The translations under genes were made by a program, and so were the position numbers. From assembly GCA_002150815.3 (NCBI GenBank), contig NDFF03000102.1, forward strand, positions 24,319 through 88,318: a stretch of 64,000 nt of DNA, written 5' to 3'. The DNA comes from Grammothele lineata (taxonomy: Eukaryota; Basidiomycota; Agaricomycetes; Polyporales; Polyporaceae). Of this stretch, positions 22,938 to 35,188 are shown in pieces; position 1 is the stretch's first letter; each line of letters begins with the position of its first letter. The notes under the pieces were generated by a model. It made no database searches and was not told the DNA's origin. It was given only the letters and a program-made list of their open reading frames with translations.

Positions 22938-25900
22938 TCAGCCGTCAGCGTCAAGAATTTCCATCGACGGGGAGAGGACGTGACGGGACAGGACGAAATG
23001 CTCACTCGCGGCGTCCCACTGGTCCTCGTCCATCTGGCTCTCGCCGTTGGCGTCGACGACGCGCATGCGCTGCAGGAGCGCCGCGAACTCGGGCTGCTCC
23101 TGGTGCTCCTCGAACACCTGGTGGAACTCCTTTTTGTACACCTGCTGGAGGCCGTACTCCGCCGCGAGCCTGAGTGGGGCGGAACCGATCAGCTATCCAG
23201 CATGGGAAGGGGGAGGGGGGGAGGGAGGGAGGGAGGGGAGGATAGGAGGCTACGTACTCGACGAAGTTCTCCCAGTGAACGACGTACTCGGGCACGTCGT
23301 CGACGGCGTCTTTGAGGTAGAACCAGTACCGGTGGCCGAACACGGGCCGGCTCGCCCTGTCCTCGAAGCGGATCTTGTACACCTCGTTCCCCCACGTCAG
23401 GTCCTCCGTGTCCGGGGGGAGCGCCTCGAGCTGGTCCCTGCAACAACAACAACCGCGTCAGTGTCAGCGTCTCTTCCTCACCCAAACACCATCGCCCTCG
23501 CGCCCCAGTCAGTACAGTACGCACATGAGCTGCTTCGCATCCGGCACCGTCCCAATAAACACGCCCCCCGGGCGGAGCCACGTCGCGACGTTCCGGAGCA
23601 TCGTGCGCGCCTTGGCCTCGCTCTCGAACGCGTAGTGCATGCAGAACTGCATCGACACCACGTCGAACGGCGTCTGCAGCAGGTTCGGGGGCAGCTCGTC
23701 AGAGAGCACGTGCGCGTAGCAGTCGAGCGCGAAGAAGGACGCGGTGAAGCGTGCGCCGCGCGAGTTGCCGTGTCGGGATTGGGCTTGTTCGATCGAGACT
23801 TGGGCGATGTCTGGAGGCGCGGTGGGTTAATTGTAGCAGGCAGGCGCAGAGGTTCCCGCTGAACGGGTGAAGGAACGAGACTGACCGAGTCCGACATACT
23901 CCGCAACGTTCGCCTTTGCCCACTTGGTCAAGTCCCCGCCCTTGCCACAGCCCATGTCGAGCACGCGGCCGCGCATACGACCCCGGTTGGCGCCTGGAGA
24001 CGCGGCGAGCGCGGGGTGCGCGAAGCGAGTGATGAGCACGCTCTTCACCCAGTTGTTGAAGCTCTTCAGGCCAATGATCGGCGACTCCTGCCGCTGCGCG
24101 ACGCCCACGTCCGGACGCGCGTTATCTGCATGCAAACGCGGGGTGGGCCAGCGTCAGCGTCAGAATCACTACTAGAGTGGCATAAAAAGCACCCGGCGGA
24201 CCGGGTGTGGCTTCCGGCCACAAGCAGAGACGAGACGAGACACGAAAAGAAAGTAAAAAGAAACGCACAGTGCTCGACGACGACCGCGACGTCCCCGGAG
24301 CGCCGCTTCTTGCGCGGCCCGCCCTCCTCGTCGCCGAGCCCCGCAGACCGGTCGTGCTTCGGCGCGCGGGCCCCACCACCCCCACCCCCACCGCCGCCGC
24401 CGCCGCTGCCGTTCCCGCTACCGCCGTTACCGCTGTCGCCACCTAGGAGGTTCTCGACGCGCTTGTGCTTGCGGAGGACCATGGCGCCGACGCCGCCCGA
24501 GTAGTTGCGGTAGCGCTCGATCTCGGCGGGCGAGAGCGGGACGAGCACGGACGTCGCGGGCGAGATGCGCTGCGGCGCGTACGGCACCGCGCTCCTGCGG
24601 AACTGGGACGGGGGCGGGGACGGGGGCGGCATGGGTTTCGGGGGCAGGCTGGACGAGGGAGGGGGGAGCGAAGAAGAAGCGGATGAGGACGAGGAGGAGG
24701 ATGAGGAGACTGGGGGTTTGGGGGGGATGGCGCCGTTCGCGGGCGTGTTGTTGCTGCTGCTGCTGCTGGTGCTTTTCTGCCGCGACGGAGGTGGCGCGGG
24801 CGGTCCTTTCGCCGGGGTGGACGCGGGTGGTGAGCTCGTTGTGGGCACGGAGGCTAGTGCGGGCGCTGCAGGTGGTAGTGGTAGTGGTGGTGCAGACGCG
24901 GGGATCGGCGTGCGTGCGGGAGCTGAAACTGGGACTGGGGTTGGAGCTGGCACAGGAGCAGGAGAGAGGGCAGGAGGTATGGACGCAGATGCGTGGACCG
25001 GTGCCGGCGGCTGCACGCTTGCAGCCGAGGCCACCGGCTTGAGTGGGGAGGCCGGGCGGCCTGCACGCTGAGGCGCCCTCGACGCGGTCGGCGACGCGGA
25101 CACAGCCGCGGAGACGACGGGCGGCGGCGGGGGGCTCGGGACGCGGGGCGAGCGCTGTGGCGTGTGGGCTGGCGGGGGCATTGCTGCAGGTTTTGTAGCC
25201 GAGCCCGCGCCCGAACCTGAGCCCGTGGGCTGTCCGGACGTGGAGGGACGGGAGGCGGAAGCGGAGGCAGCGGTGGATGGACGCGAGCCGGAGCTGGTGG
25301 GGAACGCGAGCGAGGCGGCGACCATCGGGGCCGCGGGGGTGCCTGGGAGGGCGAGCCCGAAGGACTCACGGCGGGGCATCCTGTCGAAGAGCTGTTCGTG
25401 GGTCGCGGAAGACGCGGACGCCGAGGAGGACGAGCGGGCGTTTGTACTTCCCGGGTGGGTGAAGTAGGAGGCCTCGCGTGGCGAACGCGCAGCACCCGCA
25501 CCCGCGGAGGACTCGGACATGGTGGCGGAGGAACGGCGGCGGAGGGGCATGAAGTGCGAGAGCTGGTCGAGCTCTGGCCCTTCGTCCGGGTCGTGGAGAA
25601 GGTGGGAGAGCGTGGCGGGTGCGCGAGGGGTGGTGGGGGTGAAGAGCGGGGTGTCCATTGGGGCAGGGTCGGAGTTGAGGAGCATGGAGAGGTCGGTCGC
25701 TCGGCGGGTCAGGGGGCTCACCAGGGCCGCACTGGGGCTGGCGTCGGACGGGGAGGCGGCAGGCGAGGAGGTGACGATCGACATGCCTGGTCCCCGTGCG
25801 GACGAGTGGGGATGGGGATGAGGATGGGCGTGCGGGTGAGGGTGTGGATGGTGGGCGTGCGGATGGGCGTGGAGGGGCTGGGACTGGGACGGGGGGCGGG

Positions 25901-26021
25901 GGTGGGGGGACCTCGAGGGCGTGCCCTCTTGGCCGTGTACGCGGGCGGCGGTGGGGAGGGCGAGGGAGGGCGTCACGGGGGAGTTGAGGACGGCATCGCG
26001 GACGGGGTCGAAGGCGGGCAT
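22938..26021 (-). CDS. ABD1: mRNA cap guanine-N7 methyltransferase Abd1 with long disordered N-terminus
   Basis: Exons 26021..24269, 24125..23886, 23810..23525, 23437..23258 and 23169..22938 encode 896 residues. The catalytic domain begins near residue 585 (YNARPDVGVAQRQESPIIGL) and has SAM-binding motif I VLDMGCGKGGDLTKW, then SMQFCMHYAFESE, LRPGGVFIGTVPDA and GHRYWFYLKDAVDDVPEY, the hallmarks of Abd1/RNMT. It methylates the 5' cap guanine of nuclear pre-mRNA. The first ~580 residues are low complexity: a His/Pro stretch, Ser/Ala/Pro runs and a poly-Gly run before the basic PRKKRRSGD, a likely nuclear localisation signal. Yeast-type enzymes are near 430 residues, so this extension is unusually long. 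The fourth intron contains a G-run (plus strand 23206-23240). Confidence 0.92.
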
Positions 26022-27298
26022 GGAGTCGACTGGCTATCGAATCGGGGGGCAGGCTCGCTCAGGCTCGCTCAGTCTGCGCTCTCTGGCCGCTGCTCGGCCT
26101 TGCTCGGCTCGCCCTGTCCGCTCCGGGAGGCGTCCGTCGACGGATGATGCGATTCGCACCCGGGCTCTCTTTCAACACGGCGCACGCACGGGCGACGGCG
26201 CGGTTGTAGTAGTCGTTCGTAATGCGCACCAGACAGCCTCAGATATGGCAGCCGGCACTCTTTTTCCCTGTTCGACGTCGCGTCTGACGTGCCGTACGCG
26301 CAGATCTGGAGGTCACGGCGGCCGGGAGATCGCGAGTGAAGGCGGCGAGGGGGCAGGGGCGCGGGGGGCGGCGGCGAGGGGGGCGCGAAGGGCGTGGAGG
26401 ATGGCAAAGGGCGTTGAGCGCAGGCGCGAGCAGCGACGCTGCGTCCACCCAAGCCCGGCCTCGCCCCTTACACTCGCCGCCGCCCAGCCACGGCCCTCCC
26501 TCTTAGCCCTCTCCCTCCCTGCGTCGTCCGTCGCCCTCCCTTGCCCCTCGGGGCCAGCCCTCTACCCACGACGGCCTGCAGCGCACGCACGCTCGGCGTG
26601 GACGTGGTCGTCGCTGTCCAACGTCCAAGAGCGGGCCTTACGTCCGCGGACGGGCTTTTATGGCATCTCGCTCTGCCAGGCACCTCTCCCAGCAGATCAC
26701 GATCGTCCCCATCCGCTCTCCCCGTTACTTTATGGCGACCGTATATGTACTCCTCCACCCTGTCCTCCGTCTCTTGCCCTCTGATCTCTCCCCGTCGATT
26801 TTCTGTGCCCCTGCTTAACCCCCGCTCGCTCGCTGCACGCTTGTCTGGCTGAAGAACTGAAGGCTGGCAGCAACTCCAAACAGCGGTGTCTGTACCGACA
26901 GGAAGGCACCATTGCGGGGTCGCATCGGGGATCATCCGGACCAGGACGAGAAGAGAACTCCGTCCTCTGCGGCCGTCTAGCCATGTCGGCTCGGCACCAC
27001 CATCAAGTCGCACCCGGTACGTATATCCAGACGAGCACGGCGGGTCGGGCGTACATGGGGCCGCCTTCTAGCAACGTTCAGTCAGGCAGTCATTAAGCCC
27101 TATGGGACGATTATCGTACACCGGGCCCTCTGCGTATGCATTCGCCCGTCTAGCAGCAGTCGTGCGTATGGGTGCATGTAAGTAAAACCCCGTACTCCCG
27201 TGCTGCCTACTCCTGCGCTGCGCCCGGAGGCAGAAAGGAGCGTCACGCGCACCGCAGCAACAAAGTATGTACATACGTACAAACCTCGCACCGCGTCC
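26022..27298. other. ABD1 promoter region and 3' flank of the FAR-17a-like gene
   Basis: 1.28 kb, GC-rich next to ABD1. Two longer frames (25921-26784 plus and 27013-26468 minus) are compositional and lack any conserved motif. No clear TATA box. Confidence 0.4.
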
Positions 27299-28729
27299 TC
27301 ACACGGCGTGCACGACCGACGACCCGACCTCGACCTGCTCCCAATCGTCGCTCGGCGCGCGGGAGAGCGCCGAGTCCGGGCGCGGAACCTGCGCGGTGCG
27401 CCGCGTGCTCGTGAGCCGGACGCGCACCCACGTGAGCCCGCGCGCGAAGAGGAACGCGACGCACTCGGCGGCGGCGATCCCGACGATGTACGCCGCCAGT
27501 TTGGCATGCTCTTTTGCGGGGTCGAGGAAGGAGTAGGCTGTGGATGCGGACGGAGAACTTAGGAGAACTCGCGTAGGCACGGGGGGAGGAGACGCACTGT
27601 AGAAGCCTTGCGTCGCGTACGTGATGTACGCGACGCCCAGGTAACCGGCGAGGAGGACGATGCATATTGGCAGGTGGAGCCATGGGCTGGGGCCGACGTT
27701 TGTGAGGAGCACTTCGACGAGCAGGAACAGCGTGTTCATGGCGTGTACGGAGATGTTGTCCCATGCTGCATATCGTCATTGTCATTGAGCGGTGAGCTAC
27801 GCATTGCAATGTGGGAGGAGATTCGTACCTGAGTATGTCGTCGCGAGTGTACTCGAATCCGCGAGCAGCGCCCAGAACACCACCGTCACCACGATCGCTA
27901 CAGCAGCGCGTCAGCGACCTAGCGGACCCACGAACGCCCCCCCTCCCTTCTCCCCTTCCATTCCCCCAAAACGCAACCACACCGCAGAAGAGAAAACACT
28001 CACGAAACGAAGTGACAGTCGAGTACAATAACCGATGCAAGAACTGCAGCGGGCGCGGCCACCGCTGGAGCGGGTAGCCCTTGCGGCCGTTGAGGGCGTA
28101 GCAGAGCGTCTGCACCCCCGCGGCGTACTCGTACGCGATGATGCCGACGTAGGAGAGGTGCGTGAAGAACGAGAACCACCTGTGTGTGGAGGGTGGGCCT
28201 GGTCAGCGGATGTTTGTGGAAGGTGGAGATGAAGACGAAGACGAAGACGGAGACGATGGAGACGAAGCAGACGAAGACAGAGATGAAGATGCACGGGCTG
28301 CGACCGCGGTCCGCAGGGGCCCTCGCCTCCGACGACTCCGAGGAGCCGCGCGCGTGCGCCGCGGGCCCAGGGCGGGGCGGAGTGCTGCTACTGCCACTGC
28401 CAGTACTTGCTTGGCTTCGAAGTTCGCGGGCGCGCCGCGTGTGCCCCTGGCCGGAAGCAAAGGACCGACAGCTCCGCCCGCCCATACGAAGGCACTGAAT
28501 AGTGTAGGGGCTCAAGTACTCACGTCTGGGCGGTATGGTCGCGCACGGCCTCGCGGACGAGGTCGAAGAGCGCGGTGAAGAGCGCGTACGAGCCGATCGT
28601 GAGGCGGAGCGCGGCGAGCGGGAGCGGGGGCAGGGCGTAGGAGGTGACGAGGTCGTGTGTCGGGTCGAAGGGCGCGGGCACGCCGAGGTGGGCGTAGAGG
28701 CCTGCGCCGCGGGTGGGCTTGGAAGACAT
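27299..28729 (-). CDS. FAR-17a/AIG1-like integral membrane protein
   Basis: Exons 28729..28524, 28179..28004, 27897..27829, 27765..27598 and 27537..27299 give 285 residues. Membrane segments are evident: LRLTIGSYALFTALFDLV, FFTHLSYVGIIAYEYAAG, AIVVTVVFWALLA, MNTLFLLVEVLL, LPICIVLLAGYLGVAYI and AAYIVGIAAAECVAFLFA. The WDNISVHAMNT motif and GFYTYSFLD after splicing fit the FAR-17a/AIG1 family, whose human members hydrolyse FAHFA lipids; fungal function is not established. The 60 bp fourth intron (27597-27538) is a multiple of three without a stop, so it can be mistaken for coding sequence; removing it restores the family motif. The acidic/Ser-rich tail is probably cytosolic. Confidence 0.78.
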
Positions 28730-31043
28730 GATGATGATAAGTTATGGGGTTATGAGGCGGCTGGAGCCTGGTGTCGTGGTGGGTGGTCGTGTGCTGTGCG
28801 CGGGGATGAAGACAGAAGCGTCGGTGCCGGAGACGGGAAAGGGGAGACGTGAAGGAGAAACGAGCGTGGGTGGAAGCTGAGGCGGGGGGCGGGCAGGTGA
28901 CGGTTCGAGAAGGGTGTGGTGGGGAAGGGCAGAGCAGAGCGGGGGCTCGGAGGAGGAGGAGGGAGAGGACCAGCCGGGGAGCTTGGAAATTCGCGAGCGA
29001 AGGAGGCCATATGCGGGCTCGCGGCCGCGGCGGGCGTCGTGCTGCGCTCTCCCCGGCTGTGGCCTTTGTCCGCCCCAGCCGCGTCGCGGTCAGATGGAGA
29101 TCATTGCAATCAGAGTGTTTCGTCCCCCGGGTAGAGGCGCGGCTCATGCCATGTTCCTACTCGAATACTTCCTCTTCCCCTGTCGTGTAAATGTCTGTGC
29201 CTGAGGTGATCTGCAGCAGGCAATACTTCAGCATAGAGACGCAAGTATTCGCAAGGTCCAGTTGTGGACGCCTGGGCTATCAGGCGAGTGCGTCCACGGC
29301 GTCCGGGCTAACCTCCAAGCGGTCAAACTCTCGCAAATCTTGATGCAGATGCATGGAGGTATGCCGGCCACATGCAAGATGTCATGCGCTACCGCGCCGT
29401 CCTGTCAAGTAAAGTGTCACGGATGACCTTGCAGGCTTCGGTCGGGTTGTTCTAAACATCGTCTCTTTGGCATGAACGGTCCTGGCCGTGCCAGGCATTG
29501 ACAAGGGTTGTGGATCCGTGGATCCGTAACACACGCTCATCGGACCGAATATGTATAGGGTTGCGCGCATCACATCGCCCGCGTTTCCATGACATTACCT
29601 CTACTCAACGCCATGAAAATAGACGTTCCTCCCGCGAATGCCGTACGTTGATCGCAAGCGGTCGAGATGGATCCATACACTCACTTGTCGTGTTATGTCT
29701 TGATAGTGCATCGTGCGGAAGTGCAAAGTATATTGGCAGGTAGCACACCGGTACAAAGCAATATTAATTCGAGCTCGAGGTCGCGCTTGTTGCTGATATA
29801 CGGGAACTGAATTCAAGTGCTGATACGGCCATATGCATCCCGGCGCGCGTCGCTATGGCCAGATTATCCGCAAATGTTGAATCGATTTCGACCGGGAGGG
29901 AAAGCAAGCTAACATTTTCAGCCTCGTTGAGGCAGCATACAAGTCACGGTGCTTCATCCACAGGTGACTACGTGGCTTGTGGTTTGAAGATGTGGTCGTA
30001 ATACCGAAAATGATAGGAGGAGTGTTCATCTATCGTCTCTTACCCGCTCGATGGTTCCTTCTACGTACATTAGTTTTCTATCTTCTCTTCAAGTGTTGAA
30101 ATAATGCCACAGCGCCTGTCGATACGCCCGTCGCCATTCAGAGTCGAATTTGAACGATTACCGACTAACTTTGGCGGAGCTGAGGCGTCTTGTGGGGTTG
30201 TAAAGGCCGCCGTTCCTGAGGTGGAGAAGATCCAGGGGAAGGAGGAGTCGATTGCCTCTCATGCGCTGAGGGCATCTGCACAGCATCAGCGCGCGTCCAG
30301 GGCTTGTTCGGGCCATCGGGCGACTTGATCGGCTTGCGCGATGGCGTCAGTTCTAACCATCCTCGAGTCGACCTTGCTCGATCCTCGCAGTCCAAATACA
30401 AAGGAACTGCGATCCGGGAGTGCGCAGGCATAGACAGTTTACGGACGTCATTGCTTACGGTCCGACCGAGTATGGAGGATGTACAGAAATAGCACTTGTT
30501 CCTGAGTCCCGCGTGGCGCCTGAGTGGCTAGAGTACTGTAGTGAAGGGTTGCCTTGGAGTCGAGCAGCTGGTCGTATGAGATAGAGAGACGAGTCAAGCG
30601 CAGATATGCAGAAATCGTGCAGAGACTAGTGCAGTGTGGGTAGAAAGGCTGGAGTGCGGTCCCTCCGACGTCCCGCAGCCCGGGTAGCCCGGTATGCTGA
30701 AACGATGAGGATCGCATAGTTGGTGGAAATGGCTCACATATCCTGAACAGCGCGCATAGCTGACTCGGCGTCGGATAAGTTGTAGGAGGATAGAGGTGCA
30801 GTTGAACGAAAACAAAAGACTGCGGGGACGGCCGGGCCGAGGGGCGAGAGAAAGGGCGAGGGCGGCACATGGCCCTGGCAGCCGGGCGAACGGCGGGGAG
30901 ACGCCGAGGCTGTGGGAGATGAGGCGAGCATCCTCGAACGCGGCTCCAGCCTCTTCCAACGACCATCACGACCCGCCCCCCTTCTCCCCCTCCTCCCCTT
31001 CCGCCTCTCGACTGCTCTCCTCCGAGCACATCGTCCCGAAGCC
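28730..31043. other. Unassigned intergenic region upstream of RSP5
   Basis: 2.3 kb with divergent genes on either side. 28.75-29.1 kb is the GC-rich promoter side of the FAR-17a-like gene, and 30.8-31.04 kb is the C-rich RSP5 leader. Between them I find no exon chain, repeat or RNA gene that I can support. Confidence 0.4.
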
Positions 31044-34000
31044 ATGTCGGCGTCGCAGGGCACCCCGTGAGCACAATCCTTGCTCGCTCTCAGATGGTCG
31101 CTGACACCCCCTTCAGGAAGCGCATCAGGATCACAGGTATGCTCCCGTTCTACCTCAACGCCATTCTTGCCTCAGACGGTCCCCAGTCGTCGCTGCCGAT
31201 GGTCTCTCCAAGCGCGAGGTCTTCCGTCTCCCGGACCCCTTCGCTGTTATCACCGTCGATGCCGAGCAGACGCACACAACCAGTGTCATGAAGAAGACCC
31301 TCAACCCGTACTGGAACGAGAGCTTCGACATGTGAGTTTCCTCTCGCCATTCTCGTCGCTATCGTATTCCACTTTTAATCTCCCTGACTGTGTTTTGTTA
31401 CTTTACTTTCCAGCACGGTCAAGGATTCTTCTGTGATTGCCGTCCAGATCTTCGACCAGCGCAAGTTCAAGAAGCGGGACCAGGGCTTCCTTGGAGTCGT
31501 CAACGTTAAAGTGAACGATGTCATTGACTTGGAGTTGGGCGGGCACGGTGCGTGTTATCTTTCCGCCTGGCTCGGTCGTGGCGTAGCTATTCGGTGTGTC
31601 GCGTGGTTGTGCGTCATGCATTAATTTCATGGTGTGTCTGGAGTGAGGCGGAGGCTCTATCTTGTCCACGGGCTCCCTATGCGCTGCGCGCGGTCTTCCT
31701 GCGGATGCTGACACATGCGCACGTCTTACACATACGGGTCTGATACCTGATCCCTGCCTGAGCGCCTGCTATGCGACACTACGAGCCGCCCTTGCTGACT
31801 GAGATGAATATCTGACATCATCCACATACAGAGATGCTCACTTTGGACCTCAAGAAGTCCAACGACAACCTCGTAGTCCACGGGAAGCTCATCATTTACC
31901 TGTCCACAAACGTCAGTCAGCCCATCAACAACCCCGGACCTTCCCAGGTGAACGGCGTCACTGAAGCCCTTAACAACCTGAGCCTCGGTCCGTCAGCCAG
32001 TGCCAGCTCGACCAACCTTGCCTCCGGTGCCTCCCTCTCCCGAACGCCCAGTGCTACTGCTCCCTCCACCACCCAGGAGACTGCTGTGTCCATGCCCGTC
32101 CCCCAAGTGGCGACCACCCCGGAGGCCGAGCAGGCTCAGCCGGCTGCCCGTCCAGTCAGCTCTGGCGGGAGCATCGCTTCCACCCCTTCCGTTCAGGTCC
32201 CGGCGACCACCAACGCCGGTGCGACTGCCCAGACGGCGTCGAACAACAACGCCCAGACGCGCAACTTCAACCCCCATGAGGACCAGTACGGCCCCCTGCC
32301 GCAAGGATGGGAGCGTCGCATCGATCCCCTTGGTCGTACGTACTACGTGGATCATAACACCCGTACGACCACCTGGCACCGCCCGTCTGCGAGCCAGACT
32401 GTGAACTCGCACAACCAGGATGGCGAGACGAACGCTGCGCGCAACCAACACAACCGGCGTATCCTCGCTGATGATATGCTCGACACGAGCAATACCACCG
32501 TTGGGCGCACAGGGTCCGTCACTGGCCAGGAGCAAGCCAACGCTGTTGCGACTGCCAATCCCGCCGCTGCAGCTGGCGGTCTTGGGCCACTCCCTGCTGG
32601 ATGGGAGGAGCGGCACACGCTCCAGGGTCGGCCGTACTACGTCGACCACAACACCCGGACAACAACGTGGGTGGACCCCCGTCGGCAGACGGTCATCCGC
32701 GTCATGGGTCCCAACGGGCAGAACTCTGCGCTGCAGCCGCAGACGATCTCGCAGCTCGGCCCGCTGCCGTCCGGGTGGGAGATGCGGCTCACGTCGACCG
32801 CGCGGGTGTACTTCGTGGACCACAACACGAAGACGACGACGTGGGACGACCCGCGGCTGCCGTCGACGCTGGACGCGAACGTGCCGCAGTACAAGCGCGA
32901 CTTCCGCCGGAAGCTCATCTACTTCCGCAGCCAGCCGGCGATGCGCAACCAGCCGGGCAACTGCCAGATCAAGGTCCGCCGGAACCATATCTTCGAGGAC
33001 AGCTACGCGGAGATCATGCGCCAGACGCCGAACGACCTCAAGAAGAGGCTGATGATCAAGTTCGAGGGAGAGGACGGTCTCGATTACGGAGGTCTTTCCA
33101 GGTGCGTCGTCCTTGTTATAGATGCCATTTGGGTGCGGGGGCTGAGCGGGGGTGCAGGGAATTCTTCTTCCTGCTCTCGCACGAGATGTTCAACCCCTTC
33201 TACTGTCTGTTCGAGTACTCGGCGCACGACAACTACACGCTGCAGATCAACCCTGCGTCTGGTGTCAACCCGGAGCACTTGAACTACTTCAAGTTCATCG
33301 GGCGTTGCTTGGGTCTCGGTATCTTCCACCGGCGGTTCTTGGACGCGTACTTCGTTACTGCGTTCTACAAGATGATCCTCCGCAAGAAGGTCGTTATTGC
33401 CGACCTCGAGAGCGTCGACGCCGACCTTTTCCGTGGTCTCAGCTGGATGCTGTAAGTACTGCTCCCTTGCGCGTCATTCGTGATCTCATCACCAATGGGT
33501 AGTGACAACGACATCACGGATGTCATCGACGAGACGTTCACGACGACCGAGGACCGCTTCGGCGAGATGGTCACCGTCGAGCTCAAGCCCGGCGGTGCGG
33601 ACATCCCCGTGACGGAGGAGAACAAGAAGGAATACGTTAGCCTGATCGTCGAGTACCGTATCTCGCGGCGGGTGAAGGAGCAGTTTGACGCGTTCATGTC
33701 CGGGTTCTCGGAGCTGATCCCGCAGGACCTGATCAACGTGTTCGATGAGCGCGAGCTTGAGCTGCTCATCGGCGGTATGTCCGAGATCGACGTGTAAGTG
33801 GCGATGTTATATGCCTTTATGCCTCATGCTAACAGTGATATACAGTGACGACTGGATCAAGTTCACGGACTACCGCGGGTACGAGGTCAACGACGAGGTC
33901 GTGCAGTGGTTCTGGAAGTGCGTGCGGAGCTGGCCGCCCGAGCGCAAGTCGCGGCTGCTGCAGTTCGCGACGGGCACGTCCCGGATCCCGGTCAACGGCT

Positions 34001-34250
34001 TCAAGGACCTCCAGGGCTCGGACGGGCCGCGGCGGTTCACGATCGAGAAGTCGGGCGACCCGAACCAGCTGCCGAAGAGCCACACGTGCTTCAACCGGAT
34101 CGACCTCCCGCCGTACAAGGACTACGAGACGTTGGAGCAGAAGCTGACCTGGGCCGTAGAGTGAGTCGTGCTCGTTGTTTGTGCGAGTAGTCGCTGATGG
34201 TTTTTACATTACCGCTTTGCAGAGAGACGGTCGGTTTCGGTCAGGAGTAA
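31044..34250 (+). CDS. RSP5: HECT-type E3 ubiquitin ligase Rsp5 (Nedd4 family)
   Basis: Nine exons (31044..31066, 31117..31136, 31187..31331, 31414..31547, 31832..33101, 33158..33451, 33503..33793, 33846..34160, 34223..34250) encode 839 residues. An N-terminal C2 domain (about 8-120; [27 protein letters not shown]) binds membranes. Three WW domains start near 261, 359 and 417 (each GPLPxGWE...[12 protein letters not shown] or close) and bind PPxY adaptors. The HECT domain ends with the catalytic loop [14 protein letters not shown] (Cys about 807) and the GFGQE tail. Rsp5 ubiquitinates plasma-membrane transporters and many other proteins. The first two exons are tiny (23 and 20 nt); one intron is 284 nt. 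All junctions are GT-AG in matching phase. Confidence 0.96.
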
Positions 34251-35188
34251 AGTGCTGTCGTCGTCCCCTTGTTTGCCGCGGTGTACGGAATACTCCCATT
34301 GGCCTTTCCCTCTCTCTTCCCGCCTTTGTCCTTGCACGTCCCCCTGTCCCTCTCGCGCTCATGTCCTTGTTTGTGCTATGTTACACACTGGGCTCGATGC
34401 CCCCTGCCCATGTCTGCTACCTCTCATCCTCTCCCCATCCACCCGCCCACACGTTTACACGAAGTTCGAGTTGAACACGCCCGTTCCCGCCGCTGCCCGT
34501 TCGTGCCTGTTTATTACATGCGTATCCCTTATTCTTCCCTCCAATCCCTTCCCCTTCGCTGTAGCTCACTTTGCTCGCCCGCTCGCCTGCCCGCCCGCCC
34601 GCCTCCGCTGTTCTGCTTGCCCGTTCGTCACAAGTGTTGTGTTAGTTGCGACCGCCGGCGGCGAGATGTTGGCCTGGCGTTAATGGACTGAAAGTATTAT
34701 AGATCTCGTGTGCGATGGCTGGGGCATTTGCAAGTTGCCGAGATCCATCTAAATGATGTGAGATGGTTCGGGTACCACTCGCGCTGAGCGCCAAAGGAAA
34801 GTATGTACGAGTGCCGCGTGGCAAGATGAGGAAGCGAGCGAAGGGGAAGGTTGCAGACCGAATCCACCGAGGGCGTGACTTGCTATCGCCGCCGCCAGAG
34901 GCCATCGCGATGAAAGCTTCGAGGGCCGCGCCGTCTGCATCTGGCATGCGCCGCACTCTCGCGCGCCATAGCGTCGCCCACCTTCCTCGTCCATCTCACT
35001 CTCCATCCGCATCGGCCCTCGCCGCCGCCCCGACCTCTTCTCTGATTCATCGATCCTCATCGGCGACCAACACCCGCCTAAACCGTTCAGTGCAGCGGAG
35101 ACCACCTGCTGCACGCACAGCCACACTTTTGCATATAAGAGAGTGCTCCACGGTTCCTGTTTCGACAGACCCGGCCAGTGTGCTACCC
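34251..35188. other. RSP5 3' region and aminopeptidase promoter
   Basis: C/T-rich to about 34.65 kb (RSP5 3' UTR), then a region with an open frame in phase with the aminopeptidase (34763-35188) that is probably not translated because a TATA-like box at 35133 places the transcript start after it. If transcription starts earlier, this frame would add a basic extension. Confidence 0.45.
35133..35139 (+). promoter_or_regulatory. TATA-like box of the aminopeptidase gene
   Basis: CATATAAGAG lies about 50 bases before the ATG at 35189, giving room for a short leader. Confidence 0.45.

Noticed and set aside
23047..26147. Several long plus-strand frames opposite ABD1
   Set aside because: Shadow frames of the GC-rich ABD1 exons, with Arg/Gly or Ala-rich composition and no motif.
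31993..32988. 331-codon minus-strand frame
   Set aside because: Antisense to the WW-domain exon of RSP5, low-complexity Arg/Val composition.
34763..35188. In-frame N-terminal extension of the aminopeptidase
   Set aside because: A TATA-like box at 35133 lies inside it and the family normally begins near the ATG at 35189.
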